Shown here piece after piece: positions 1 to 13,369 of a stretch of 64,000 bases of DNA. Numbering within the stretch: the first letter of the stretch is position 1; each line of letters opens with the position of its first letter. The position numbers were made by a program, and so were the translations under genes. The notes under the pieces were generated by a model. The model was not told where the DNA came from, did no database searches, and saw only the letters and a list, made by a program, of their open reading frames with translations. Source of the stretch: Cardiocondyla obscurior (taxonomy: Eukaryota > Arthropoda > Insecta > Hymenoptera > Formicidae); NCBI RefSeq assembly GCF_019399895.1, contig NC_091871.1:2323001-2387000 (forward strand), read 5' to 3'.

Positions 1-3000
1 AAACATTTCTGTATTTGCTTCGAATAATAATTGAGATATATTTACAATTATTTGAGCAAAGTAAAAGGCAATTTTTTAAATTTAAATTCTTATTACTCGT
101 AATATTTTCACGAGAGAATCTGTATAATTAAAAAATTCTATAAATTGGTTATAAATAATGAGGCTTTAAGGACGGCGGATTTTAAACGACGACGAAAGTT
201 TACAGCAATAAAACTGTTTGCAGTTAGCGTCCGTGACAGTCAATGTGAAGGCTAAAAAAGTTGGCAGCGGAGTTAATATTGACGACCTATCGCGAGATTC
301 AGTTAGCAAAAGTGCTAAGCCACTCCGCGAAACTTTCCTGTCGATATAATTGCTTTAGTTTGGACAAGTTGTCGACGCGGTATCATTGCAGCGAGGTACA
401 GCTTATCTCCTCTCATTATAGATCTCTGAGGATAGCCGGTCGCGAAAATTCGCAGACGGATTCGAAAGTTCGCGTAACCATTCACTCGAAGCCCAGACGT
501 CGTTAAGTTTGCGTATTCTCCGATTACGATCACTCGTGATCTAATTCCGCAATTGTATTCGACGACTGTTACGGAAAAAAAAGAAAAAAGAAAAAAGAAA
601 AAAAAAAGGTAAAAGATTTTTCAAATATTATTTTTTAATTATTTCAGATTGGAAGTGCTGTGTATCGAATTTTTAACAGATTTAAAACTATATTTCAACG
701 TGACAGTTTAAAGCTCTTTGGAACGATCGCCTTGTAATCCTAATAATCCCTGTAATATTTTTTTTTTTTTCAAGTACCACTGCCTCGATACATCATCCCG
801 ACCGTAACACGATTTTGGGCCACACTTGGATCTCGTTTCAATGGCGATTTATCTCAATCAACGGGCGATTCCGCCTATTATATTTCTAGCTTGATGCGAG
901 CGTCTAAATCGGAATTTACGACCCAATAAGATGTTAGGTACGAGCCATTTAATTTGACGATGATACACAGATGCGAGCGCGGCGTCCCGACGCGACCAGG
1001 CTTTCCCCTTCTAAATGCAAGCTCGACTCTTTATTGTATCCCCTCGAATCGGATTAAAACAAACGACCGAACTTGGCCACCCCGGGGGTACGCCGCGTTA
1101 TTTTCTATTAACGCAACCGAGCACGACACACTTGAGAGTTGAACTCGAGCTCGAATATCGCACCAAGGAAATGCTAATTATATTATTGAAAGAGAAACGT
1201 TTCCCATTAACCCTCAAATAAAACATCGGGTAATCTAAACCGCGCGCATAAATATTCATATTCATCAAAGTTTCAGCCTGCGCGCGAGACAGTGATTTTT
1301 TCTTTTTTTACACAGCGATACGATAAATTAGTTTTAATTACAAATTACTTTCGACGAAAGTCGTTGATGAAATGTAACAATATTGAGTTATTAAAATTTT
1401 AATCAAACTACGTTGAAACCAAATTTAATGTACCACGTCGTGATGTATTCCTTTAAGGATATGCAATCCGGAATAAGGAAACGAAATATCGACAGTAAGA
1501 TTTTTGCGTAATTACATTCCATTTTTGCGCGCGAGGTATAGCAATCGCGGAACGATCACGTCGGAGCGAAAATATGCGAAGTAAGCGGGGCCCGGACAAG
1601 CACCGAGTATCGTTTACGTTTGCGACACAATTGCCTCCGCGTCTTCTGTTCTACGATCGAGAAAACAAATATCACTTCTTGGAAAGAAAGTGCACTTTGC
1701 GTTCCGAGCGTGCGCTATTCTCTCCGCCTAAACGTGAGAGACTCCGACGATTCTCTCGTTTCTACGAATGCATCGCGAACGCCGTCGATCGGCAAAAGGT
1801 CCGCCGGCGTCTTTTATTCGCGATAACGAAATACGAATAACCATAATACGCTGGCTGATTAAACTCGCTGAAACGCGACGGAATATCGTTGGAAAGTTAT
1901 CTTCCATTTTAGAAAGATTTAAGAAAACTGACGAGAGCATATATTTTTTTTTTTCCTATACGAAGATAAGATTAACGGAGAACTTTCGTTTTTAATCCTG
2001 CTTTGGGAAAGTTTCTGCCGAGTGGCTCGCTTTTAAATATTCCTATCAAGTACAAGTTTACCTCGCAATATTTTTTTTGCATCGTCGAAACAAGTTGAGC
2101 ACGGGAATATTAATTTTTTTTTGCATTGGCAGAAGAAAGAAGAGAGATAAAAGGAACGGAATACACTTTCCATTTCCAGAAAGCAATTCTCTCGCCTCCA
2201 TCTTTTCGCTTCCGCGTTTCTATTGTTCACCTCCGTTGTTCGAAGTGGCAGCGATCGAGACTGAGAAGCATGCAGCCTTTTGTATATTCACATTTCTCGT
2301 GTCTGTGCATTCAGGCGCTTGTGCATTTCGATATCGTACAAAATATCTCATCGGTTAGGGGAAAAAAAAAGTGCAGCAAAAATCGGTATCGCGGTTCGAC
2401 GCGAGATTTTCATTGCACCGTAAATTATCGGCGCGCCGTCGTTAATCTGATTTTCATAACGAGTCGTCGGACCATTCGCGCGTGCGAGCGCGATAAGGTG
2501 GGTTTATTCGAGCCGCTAATCTCACGTGCAAGGTCTTTGAAAATCCTTCTTTTAACCGGTAATTAAGATACCGATTTGAAAATAAACACCTCAGGCCGCT
2601 GTGCGTCTTAACGGTAGAATTAAATTAAATTGACAGCCATCTGTAAAATCTCTTAAAAAAAAAAAAAAAAACCCGAGGTCGATTGTTTAACGAAAGCTCT
2701 GTTATCGGCATAATGGAACCTTGACATTTCACAAGCGATATTGAAACGCTTTACGTTTTCAGCGCAAACTTTTTACGAGGCGCCTCCTTGCTCGATTCTC
2801 ATTAATTAATTCGCCTTTTGTCCCGCCGCTTATCTCGACTCCCACCTGCCGTTTCGATTTATCGTTCCTTCCACCGCGGAATTATTCAACGCGCCCCGTT
2901 ATCTCGAGCAGCTGACGAGCGGCAAACGAAATCACGACGCAAGCTCTCGCGGCTTTTCATTCACGCGGCACGCGTGTCCCCGCGATACTGGATACACGCC

Positions 3001-6000
3001 GCAGGTGGAAATTTCGACGGGGTTTTATCGAGAGCGATTCTCGGCCCGATCCACGCGGTGCAATCGCCGACAGCTGCGACAGCGGCGCATAATTTCCCGC
3101 CGGGTGCGAGAACGAGTGGAGATAATTTTCTTGCGCATTCAAATGTCGTCTCTACCTCACCCCCCTCTCACTTTTTCTATCTCGTCACTTTTTTTTTTTT
3201 TTCCCCCTCGCCTCGAACTTGACGTGCGTACGTGCCTCGCAGATGAGAACCATGCGTGCGTGAGCCGAGCACTCCAGAATAAATCTCCGTCTCCACAGAG
3301 AGAACGATTTCTTTGGACATTTTCTTTTTATTTTTTTCTCCTCCCCATTCGTTTGAATTTATTTATCCCGCTCAAACATAATATTACACGGGACAACTTA
3401 ATTTTCTCGACTGAAAATAGTACTGTTTCGTCGCGTTAAATAGTATTAGATTGTTAACCGGGGAAAGAAATTTTATTGAATACGTTTTATCATTACGCGG
3501 GATGTAATATAATTTACGAAATATTCCGTCGAGATCTATTTGTGATCTGGAATTTGTAACGAAGCGTCTGGCGGTGTTTTGTGAAGGCGGCTCTATTCAC
3601 AATTGACTTACAAATCGAGACGTTTTTCGTGCAATCGTGGCGAACGAAAACTTCGTACAAGGGATACATTGTACTGGTCGATTATGCCATCGTCGGTTGT
3701 CGAGAAAGAAGCTGACAGGACTGACTCGCGAGACGGTCCGGGCTTGATAAGGCGTAAAATGCGCTGTAGTCGGATGGAAAATGAGTAGTCGAGCAGAGAC
3801 TGCCCTTCGCAATAAAAATACTACCCAACCCTTCGAGAAAAACGCGATACAGGAGCTTATAATTCATTGTTTACCGCAATCTGATGTTTAACTACGCCGT
3901 GGGAATAACGAGCCTCGCCAACTTAGCTTTCATTTATATGTCCCAACGATCTTTTCGTTCGGCTTAGACCATCGTAATGAGATTTGATGCCTTCTTCACG
4001 TCCAGGGCGTGGCAGCCGGCCGACGAAAGAGAGGAGAAAGAGAAGAAAACCGGAGAAACGTACTATGTCCGTGTCACGAAGCCGCGCGCGGTCCGTGAGA
4101 CCAAAGTCTAGCTCGAGAACGTCGAAGGAATGTTAAGACGAGCAGTTCTAAAATTGCTACGGAAATTGTTGCTCGATTTTAGAATTCCAGAAACGTGGCT
4201 CAACGTCGGGCGGCAGAAAAAAAAAATTCCGAGCAAGTGGTTAACGCGGCGTAAACGTATCTCTTTGGATTTAGAGATTATCGCGCGGGAACCAAGTTAT
4301 CGCGGGACGCGCGAGTATGAAATCCTCGAAGGTAGATAATTGAGATTACTGGAGTTAAAGGGAACGGGGAGGAGAAATCGCGAGTACACGGAGCGTAAAA
4401 GATTTGCGGAGCGATGAGACCGCCTCTTAAAACGATGCCGCGCGATCGCGGTACGGAATAAAAATTGCAGTAACGAGGGTTGCGCGGGTTAGGATTTCGG
4501 GCGAAGATCCGCTCCCCGGAGGGGCGAGAGATCGGAATTTATGACCGGAGGGGTTCGCCGGGCGCGAAACATACACGGCCGGGCTTAGGGCATGCGAAAT
4601 ACGTTGCGACGGGTCGGGAAAATGTGCCAAATCGGCGCCAGTCGGCCGATAGGCGTCCTAAATTTTCGAATCCCGGAAGTGAGGAAGTCGGGCAAGCGGG
4701 TGACCCCGACTGTTGCCAGGGGTAACGATTTTCGGGGATCTTTGGCGAGGAGGTCAACACGGAATGACGTCGGTACATCCTCGTATAAAGCTTTAATTTG
4801 GCGAATTTGAAATTTTGATGTAACAATTGTGAAATAAAATATGACATTCTATAACAATCTAAGATTTTTTCTTTTCAAAATCGCTCGTCTTATTTTTGTT
4901 TAATTTTTTTTTTTTCCCTCCCTTTTCGTTTGCAACCACTGAAGAGTTATTTCTTTCTTCCCAAACTTCATTAAAGTAATTATTAATAATCAGAGATAAT
5001 TATACAAATTAGAACGCGTAAAAAAAAAAAAAAAGAATCTGTCGTACGCGTAATGACGAGGGGTACCATCAAACGTCGTTGTTCGCGAAATCAATTTAAA
5101 CGCGCTCCGAAAGAAAGCGACTGGTCGATGCCGTTTTTACGTGACGGCAGTCGTGCGGAGCGAAAGTGTGAGATAATTCAATGCCTCTCGGTCTCGTGCG
5201 CGAAAACGGGACGCCGAAAGGCGGAAAAAGTTGTCTACTCGTTATTACTTTCCGCGGTAATTAAACAGCAATTTTCCCGGGGTCGTAAAAAAGAGCGCGA
5301 TATTACACCGTCGGTTTCTGCTTTATTGGTACGACGCGTGCACTCGAATGCACGCGCGTCTGGCCGTAAGGGACGCACGTGTTCGAAAGACCGTCCCTTT
5401 TGACTCGCGGTGAAACGGTCGTCGCCGTTTGTAAAAATATCCGAGGACAGGAAACGCCGCGTCGCCGTTAGCGTCTTCTTATATATATTTTTTTCTTTTC
5501 TTTTTTTTATTTTTTTTTTTTTCGCGCCTCCGCATTTCACCGCAGAGAACAGAACACATAGATGATCCAGAATGTGTTCCCGAGATGAGACGCGCGGCGA
5601 CGCGCGTCGAAAAAATATACTTAGCGACACGAGGCACGGTGATTTTTCACACCTCACGCTGTAACGTCGCGAAGTCACGTGCCGCGGAGAAGCTAATTCA
5701 AAGTTCATCCAAGATTAGTCGTGAGAATCCGTGGCGAGGTCGCCGGGACCACTCCGCATAATCCGCGACGCAAACACACGTGCCCTAAAATAATAGCAAT
5801 CTTCGAAGCGTGTTTGCGCGAGGGAATATTTTGGTATACGCGTTTCCGAATTCGCCGCGCGCGAACCGAGACGATATTACGAGAGGCAGTCTAACGTATT
5901 TATGGTGAACAAGTGGAGGAACCGTTAAAAAACGTTTCTTTCAGGCGCGCCTTATTTTTAGATCGTTATCCGAAGGACACGTTCCGTCGATGCAAAAACG

Positions 6001-9000
6001 AGTAAAAAGATCCAGATGACGAGATATTATTGTTAACACGTGTTGTTTTGTCGCCCGCCAAAAATTACGGCTCCACTTAAATAATCCCGCCGCCGATATT
6101 ATTATGTGGACTTTTATCATATTTTTTCCCCTGCTTAAACGGAGGTGAGAATAATTTTATTTTCAACGTATACTAAAAGTTATTAAGAGAGAAAGGATTT
6201 GATTTGAAAAATATGTAAATAACTCGGCTCGTTAATTTAGTTTTCGATCGGCGGGAGCTGAATCGCTTAAGTTCAGTCGTGTTATTTGCTGTATATTCTT
6301 ATTTAAATTCCACGAATTATTCTTCTTTATCCTGGGTCGAAGAAATTTATGCGATTTACGTTGCCAGCGAAGGCGCTAAGCGAGGAAGAAGCGTGAAGGC
6401 GCGTTTGGAATTCTGATAGAGCTGATCGAGGTGCGCGATGCGGTGAATGCATCGAGCGAATACATCGCGAGGCACGCATCCGCGGTGCGTTCGTGCGCGA
6501 AATGGCTTTGCACATTAAGCCGGACCGATCGGATGCGAATTTTTCAGCATCGCCAATAAGTTTGCGAGTAAAACATAAAAATTTTGCAATAAAATTTACC
6601 GGCAAACGGCCCGTCGTTTCCTCGAACCGCCGCGTACCGCGGCTGTTAACAAAAAAAAAAGAAGAAAAAAAAAAAAAAAAAGCCACGAAGCGAGCCGACG
6701 AATAACGATTTGGAATTACTTTTGTAACTTTTATTGCGAAATGGAAAATAGCTCCGCGCGTTTATTATACATCGATATCCGCGCTATTATCCGTCAATTT
6801 ACAAAATTCATATACACGGGTTCTATGACCCTTTCTCTTCTCGTTCTTTCTATGCGATTTATCGAAATGAGACGAGCGGCTGGAGCGATAGAACGGTTTT
6901 TCCGCGTTTCCCGATAACTGATGGCCGAGAACAACATCTCGGCCGATAAGAGCTCGGCGAGGGGTGGCCCGCGGCGGGGTGAAGGGAGGGTGCTGGGCAA
7001 CACGGAGCACGGTACTGGAGCCTTGCGTACCGTGCGGGAGGTGCATAACCGGCGGCGCGTACACACAACTGACTGGTTAACGAGATCGATATTACGGCAG
7101 ACGGTGGTCGTTATACGTGCGCCGCCTTATGCGCGTAGACGGGCCACGCATGCACGCACAGCGAAAGAACGTGGGTGTGCGCGAAAAGGACGCGCGCCGC
7201 GGCCGGCGATTTACACGTACGATAAACACCCACGCGCGTAGACGCAGGCGCCTTGCACTTGGAAGACCACGTACGCGTGCACCGACGTATGGAAGAAAAC
7301 AAAAGAGTCGCACTGGAAGCGACAGTCGAGCTCTCTCGCGCCGACACCCGTTCCCAGGCTGTCGCGCGTTTAAGCAACGATTGTAACAGATAGCACCGGC
7401 GACTTAGCAGGTACACATCAAGCGCCTGAGATAACGATAACAATACCAAGCGAGAAATCACCGTGATTTCAAGGCATTTTAAGTAATCGCGTTTAAACTA
7501 ACAATAGGGAACGCTAGCTCGCTATTTGGGGAACCGCCTCGCGTTTATGCTGATTAAATCGATCTGTACCGCTCGTGTAATATTTACCGGGTACTATTTT
7601 TGGGTCTAAACGCAGCTCGAAAGCGAGATGTGAATACCAATGTCCGCGTCTCCTCGCTACTTTCTTTCTTTCGGCATTTTCCTCCGCGCACGTACGTCGC
7701 ACACGTATGGGTGAGCGCCGGCGTGTGTGGGTACGCTCGCCAGCCGGCACGGTGGCGAGGGCCCTGGGCCCGCAGGGCCGGAAAGCGTTCGTTTTATCTC
7801 ATTGGAAGGGTCGAAAGGTTCGACCAGGTAACGGAAGGGACTCCGCGAGCGACCGCGAGTACAATGGATCCGTATATAACCGTCTCTCGTTGCCGCGCCG
7901 TTAGAATAACGCGGCGGATTCTCGTCGCCGCCAAAGCTCGACCGAGACTTCTCGCTATCTTTCAGCTGAAAGAGCGGCCTAGAAAATAACGCGCGTTCAA
8001 GGAGATTCTTTCGCAACCGCCGGACGAAGGTCGGACCGAGCCGGTCGATTCGAAATGAATCACTTAATCCACCGCTAAAACAATCCCCTTTGTTCCTATC
8101 CCGCTCGCAAATTTATCCAGCTTCCCCTCGTCCTCCCCGCCGCGCTTTATTCACGTGACTTTTGCGAAAAACTTGCGACACTTTCGCCACAAGCTGCTGC
8201 CGGCGCAGGACGTTAATGGGCACCGAGGTGTTTCGTAATGAGGTCGCGAGGAATATCTGCATTGCAATAACGCCGCATGAAATCTCACCGCCGTGGCCTG
8301 TTATAGGAAATTAAGCCGACCGCCTACGCCAATGTGCGATTAGAAAGTCCCGATAGATTAATATTTCTGTGAAAAAGCGAGGATCTCCGCGTCAAGTTTT
8401 ATCAAAGTGGTCGTCAGGGAACGTCGGAGAAAATCGTTTTATCGGCTCGCTACCGCCGCCTGTTATGGATCGAGGATCTTTCTCCCCCTCCCCCCGCTTC
8501 CGGCCTGCGAAAGCGATCTGCGCATATATGCATTTGTAAAGCTGCAGCTGTATCAATAATGCTAATGAAGAAACGGGATTGAACGGCCCGAGCCCGATGA
8601 ATGGGCAAAATGAAGCAGAAAAATCTTCAACGGCCACGTTTTCTTTCGATTAACCGGGGAAAGCTTCGGTTCATGAATGCGATATCTCGCGTCGTTGCGT
8701 AAAAACGAGCGTAAAACCGATGACTGAAATAACACGTTGAGAAGCGATAGGCGCTCGTTAAGGGGATCGTCTAAAAACGCCGACACGCGATTAATCCCGG
8801 CGTGGAAGTCGAAGATTTTTATGAAAATTACTCGAAAGACGTGTTTGGTAACTCGATAACAAGGCTCTGTTTTCGACAATATAATAATTAGTATTTAAAT
8901 TTGTCGTGCTTAAAAGTTGTGGAATTCAATTCAACGCTCGTTTGGTTTCAACGTCGAAATTTAGAAGGCACTTGGGGAAATTTTTAGTCTATCTGTTGTT

Positions 9001-11531
9001 TTACAATTATTTTATCCAGGAAAAGTGAATTGTCCGCCTATAAACTCGGGATTACGGATATTACGTTCGATCTTTCGAGCCGAGTTCGTAACATATGTAT
9101 GATTCGAGAACGGTTTCGATTATAGGAGTGTCTGCTGCACGTTGCACAGCCTTCGAGCACTCCGGCATTCCAGAAGTGGTGTCTGCACTTGATCGCCTCT
9201 CACTGTACACCAGCGACAATAACGCTCGCGATTCTAATAAGTAAATGCGTAACTTTTCCGCGATTGTAAACGTAAACGATCCCTGAAAAGCCGCAAGGAT
9301 TGTATCTCGCGCTTCAATCGGACAAAAATCGTCGAACCGCAATCGTCAGCTAGTCGATGACTCATTAGGCTTCTCGCGGTGCATCTTTCAACCGCATTAA
9401 TGATGTCATAGGAATATAGAATCGTTGCCGATAATGATTATCTGTGGCACGTTACGTCGCGTTGTATAATTCAAGCACGACTTGTACGATCCGGTTATCT
9501 CGAATTAATTGAAGATAATATCAAAATTAAATTAAAGCTGCGCTAGTCGGATTAAAATCAAGATTGCAAATTTATACGCGATTCGTCGTTTTATTAATTT
9601 ATTTTGAAGTGGGTGTTGTATTTAGAAGGCGTTTAAGACTGCTTAAGGTTTGCGGCTCGCAAAGAAAAAACAAAAAAAAAAAAATTGGAAATAATCCGTG
9701 AACCTGAAACTAACGGATAGAATGCGAGCCAGAAGAAAAATTTTCCCCTCGCGAGATAAAGAGTTGCCCTCGAATTGCGCCCTCGCTTCGCGCGCGACCC
9801 GTTTCTCTTCTCCTCATGCGGAACGACGTGTTTATTTGCGAATCGCCCGGTTTCTGCAACTACAAGCATCTCCTTCGGCGGCATTTGTCGTTACCCGCGC
9901 ACGCCAGTCTTCGTTCTCGCGGCGTTTTTTTAAGATACGGACCGCACGACGAGCATCCATCGGTCGTGCCTCGCGTCGCGTTTCATTTAAAAGGTAAAAG
10001 AGAGCCTGGCATCTTTACAATGTCGACGTATTCCAATCGCGCGGCTTTACGTAACCAGGAAACGTGGTACGCGGCGGTTTTCATCGAGTCATTTCTCTTT
10101 AAGAAGCTGACCTCGTGACTCCCCCATCGAATCCAATTCTCGCTCTTTATAACAAGCTTACGATAAAACGATGCAATCGACGTGCATAAAAAGGAGGATA
10201 AGTTGCGCAACGATAAATAAATTACGTAATAGCGATCAACAGTTGAGAGGTCGTGCGTTTTCACTCCCCCTTATATTTAGCTCGCCTTCGTGGAAACGCG
10301 TGGGTCGGGGAAACGTGGTAATTTCGTTCGACATCCGTCTGCAACTTTTCCGACAGATTTGACGTAATGATATTATTTACGTAAACCAGCACCGTTCGCC
10401 CGCGAAGCTCGGCCCGAACGAAAGAAAAACTGGTAATTTCTTCGCTCGCGCGAAAGCGAGGACGTTTAAGGAAAATTATGAAAGCTCGTTGAAATTGACT
10501 TAAGAAAAAAATAAAATAATAGAGTCGCGACGTCGTTTGGACCTAGTACTTCGGTGTGCTGCGATTCGAGCCCGCCGTTTTGCGTATTGCGCCTCGTCGG
10601 CAAACTAATCGCACCTGTTCGCGCATCGAAATCGCGCTCGTTAATCTACGCGAAGTGGATCGCAGCACGGTGAATCGGGCTCGATGACACGTTGAAATCA
10701 ACTCGCGGTCGAAGCGGTTAATTAAAAGCTCGTTATCACCCGCGAAACCCGACACCGCGCCCTTGGCCCGTTATCTCGTCGCGAGTTGCGCGAGAGTACA
10801 CGAGGGAAAAGAAAAAATAAACGCCGCGGTGGAGATTCGCGTATTGTTTACGACGGGAACGACGAGATACGCATACGCTTTATTTTCCTTCGCGATCGTT
10901 CTCTTCGCGAGGGCAAATAATGATTTCACCCATTAAAATTAGAGATCCCAATGCGATTTTGTTTCGTTCTCAACGAATAGTCTCATGCTCGGCGTCAAAG
11001 ATTCGCGGAGTAGATACTCTTGTGGAAAATTTTACCGTCGAGGTTATTTTTTTTATTTTTATTTTATTTTACTTTTTTTAAGCGACGTTGATCGATGATA
11101 AAAATCGAGTCTAATTCAACGCCGGTTGGTACGAGATTAAAAACATATACATATTCCCACGACGCTTTCGTAAAAAGTAACTGAATCGCAGGTCTTCAAA
11201 GGACTTTTAAAGCAAACGATTTTACGCATCGATATTCTTTTCTCGCACGCGATTCTTTCAAGGGAGAAAAATCTCCATGGCATTTGGGAACTTATGGAAC
11301 GTTATTCGCTATTTTTACGTCAATTTGTCGCGACTCGAAAATTCGCCAATGCTTGAGAAAAGGTTAGCGCCAAAGTCTCGGCAGCGCAACCGTTATCGCT
11401 TTGACACGGTAATGATCGATTATCGGAAAATGTTTATTTTAGGAGAGCGCCAGGGAGAAGCGCGAAACCGTCGAAATTTGCATACGTAGGGAAGCCGAGT
11501 GATAAAGCGATTAAAGAAAGTGGGTACTCAC
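1..11531 (-). other. Gene-free stretch; probable large first intron of a minus-strand gene
   Basis: I find no exon here that I can support on either strand. Open frames are short, arginine/serine-rich and typical of chance frames in CpG-rich DNA. Because a plausible first coding exon with a good donor sits at 11532-11610 on the minus strand, and nothing like its second exon is visible, the simplest reading is intron 1 of that gene, at least 11.5 kb long. The stretch alternates AT-rich segments with CpG-rich ones (about 7000-7400 and 7700-8050) and has many A or T homopolymers of 10 to 18 bases. Intron assignment is inference. Confidence 0.45.
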
Positions 11532-11610
11532 TGTTGAAAACCAGCAGCTTCCGCGTAGAGCCGAGCCGCTTGATCGGTGACTTGACGCCGTCGATCTCCT
11601 CCTCGTCCAT
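11532..11610 (-). CDS. Putative first coding exon of an unidentified minus-strand gene
   Basis: Reading the minus strand from the ATG at 11610 gives 26 codons plus one base. The peptide begins MDEEEIDGVKSP and ends in RKLLVFN; the exon stops at a strong donor (A|GTGAGT, intron from 11531). An acidic start followed by a basic Ser-Pro segment looks like a real N-terminus, and the upstream DNA is a CpG-rich promoter-like tract. The frame is also open upstream (another ATG near 11667), so the start is not certain. I do not recognise the protein, and the second exon is not in the window. The call rests on the ATG-donor arrangement and context only. Confidence 0.45.
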
Positions 11611-12948
11611 GATCCCGCGTCGGCAACGTGCGGACCTTGATTTCCCCGAGCTCTCTCTCTTTCCCACGGGACTGGACGCCGTTCACTGGCACCGCACGCA
11701 CTCACTCACTCACACGCGCTCGCGCAACGTTTTGCGACGCTTACAGGGCACGCACAATGCGCGCACGCGGCCGGTTAAGCGTTTTATCGCCGCGCGCCAA
11801 CGGCGAACGGAGGCTGCTGACTGAAGGTGGACGCGGTGTTGCGCGCGCGCGATATTCTCGCCGCGGTTCAGAGCATTCTCTCGAAGCACGAGGAGGCCCG
11901 GTGTGCCTCCGCCGCGTCTACGCGTCGGAACCGGTTTACGACGGGCGGCCGGGCCGATCTGTCGGCCGGTCGTTAAGCCGCGAAGGAGGGCCGAGGCATG
12001 CACCGGCGTTGACGGTTTTCTTCGCGGATCGGTGCACTCGCGAATCCAATCGCCGGTCGTGCCGCACGGTCGGGACGTCACGCTCAATCCGACTGACCGA
12101 GGTCGATCGCGACGAGGACGCGGATACGCTGCTTCAACGGCCACTCGACGCGCAGTGCCCATCCGCCGTCTCGGCCTCGGCTGTCTTCCAGGCGGTCGTG
12201 GCGCGCGGGATATTCTTGGACACGACGAGCGCCGTATTAAATTCAACTTCGGGAGCCCTCCACCGCCGCCGCCACCGCGCCGGTGCCACCAGAACGCGTC
12301 GCCGCGCTTCGAACGGAAACACGAGTCGTCAGTCGCGTCTCGCTGTTGGTTGCCCGGCAACTGAATAATGGCTGCGCACCGCTCTCGACGGGACCGTTGC
12401 CGCCATCGAACGGCCAATGAGGAAACTAGCAAGCTCCGCCTCCTACGATCGCAGGAAGTGCACTTGACTGTACTGTCCTCGCTAGTGACGCTACGATTGC
12501 ACGAAGTTCCTTTGAAGAATCTCTCGCACATTTCTGTCGTTTTTTGATGATTTATCACTTTTGTAGACACGCGCGATGTAATTATGATAGTTTCCGTTAC
12601 CGGCACAATGTATCTAAACGAGATTACGCCAACTTTTGAGTTCGATACTAGAATTAACACTTACTAAAGCCACAAAAGTCCCGTCAATGGTTATGTTATA
12701 TCTCATCGATGAAAAAAGCATTCTTAGCGAGAATCTACGATAATTAACATCTTCTGGCAATCACTCACTTAATTTCCCTGCTTTAAATGATACTTCCGGT
12801 AAAAATTAACGCTTTTAACGAGTAAAAATCGCAATTAAACGAAGAGCGATACGCGCTACGTCTTCATTCGAACCGGGAAGTCAAGGAACTGAAAATGTAA
12901 CGGTCGCGCAAGCGTAGCTCGCGACGTGCAAGTGCAGCGCACGGCGCG

Positions 12949-12976
12949 CAATTGAGATAATTCGAAATCTCAATTG
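12949..12976. repeat. Hairpin-forming inverted repeat, 10-bp arms, 8-nt loop
   Basis: The arms CAATTGAGAT (12949-12958) and ATCTCAATTG (12967-12976) are perfect reverse complements around AATTCGAA. A second palindrome, TTAGGTATGACCTAA, follows directly at 12977-12991. The position is about 400 bp upstream of the IFT74 start. Function is unknown. Confidence 0.7.
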
Positions 12977-13260
12977 TTAGGTATGACCTAACCATGATAA
13001 TAATTGAACGTTTCCTATGCATTTTTCAATGATCTAGGCTTACTTTGTAAAAAGGATTTAATTTATGTTTTCTAATAAAAAGTATAATTCAATTCCGCGT
13101 AAATCTACATTACGTATGTTCGTAATAATAGCAGTTTCTATGACGACAGCTAACCAAAACATTGTATCCGTCGACTTTGTCATCGCGATACCTTACTTAC
13201 GTCGTTATCAAATAGGCATGGATAGGCACGGTAAATCATACACGATCGTTCACTATATTC

Positions 13261-13274
13261 GTTGATTAGGCAAC
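13261..13274 (+). promoter_or_regulatory. Candidate RFX X-box upstream of IFT74
   Basis: GTTGATTAGGCAAC ends 95 bases before the IFT74 ATG. RFX X-boxes are imperfect inverted repeats of the form RYYNYY-N(1-3)-RRNRAC. The right half-site GGCAAC is perfect and the left half GTTGAT departs at one position, with a 2-nt spacer. RFX factors drive intraflagellar-transport genes in flies and nematodes, usually from sites close to the start codon, so place and gene identity agree. Binding is inferred. Confidence 0.55.
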
Positions 13275-13369
13275 GTTTCTCAGGTAACTAATTAATACAT
13301 GATTAATTTACCATGCGACTAACGTTGACGTTCTGATCTTTCAAAGGCTCTAGAGATTATTGTCGAGAA

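Larger units (their letters stand above)
11611..13369. promoter_or_regulatory. CpG-rich divergent upstream region between the unidentified gene and IFT74
   Basis: About 11.6-12.45 kb is strongly GC- and CpG-rich, with purine/pyrimidine simple tracts, and would be the 5' leader or promoter of the minus-strand exon. A 316-codon minus-strand frame at 11710-12660 is low-complexity and Arg-rich and I do not treat it as a protein. From 12.45 to 13.37 kb the DNA becomes AT-rich. It contains two adjacent palindromes (12949-12991) and a candidate X-box (13261-13274) before IFT74. No exon is recognised in it. Confidence 0.5.

Noticed and set aside
2390..2410. TCGCGGTTCGACGCGA hairpin resembling a T-arm
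   Set aside because: It is a simple self-complementary hairpin without the rest of a tRNA cloverleaf.
2126..2566. 146-codon plus-strand frame
   Set aside because: No domain or splice context; composition resembles chance translation of intron DNA.
5235..5708. 157-codon minus-strand frame
   Set aside because: Contains a poly-Lys stretch from a T-rich tract and no recognisable domain; probably a chance frame.
11710..12660. 316-codon minus-strand open frame
   Set aside because: Arg/Gly low-complexity from CpG-rich DNA, overlaps other long frames on both strands, and has no recognisable domain.
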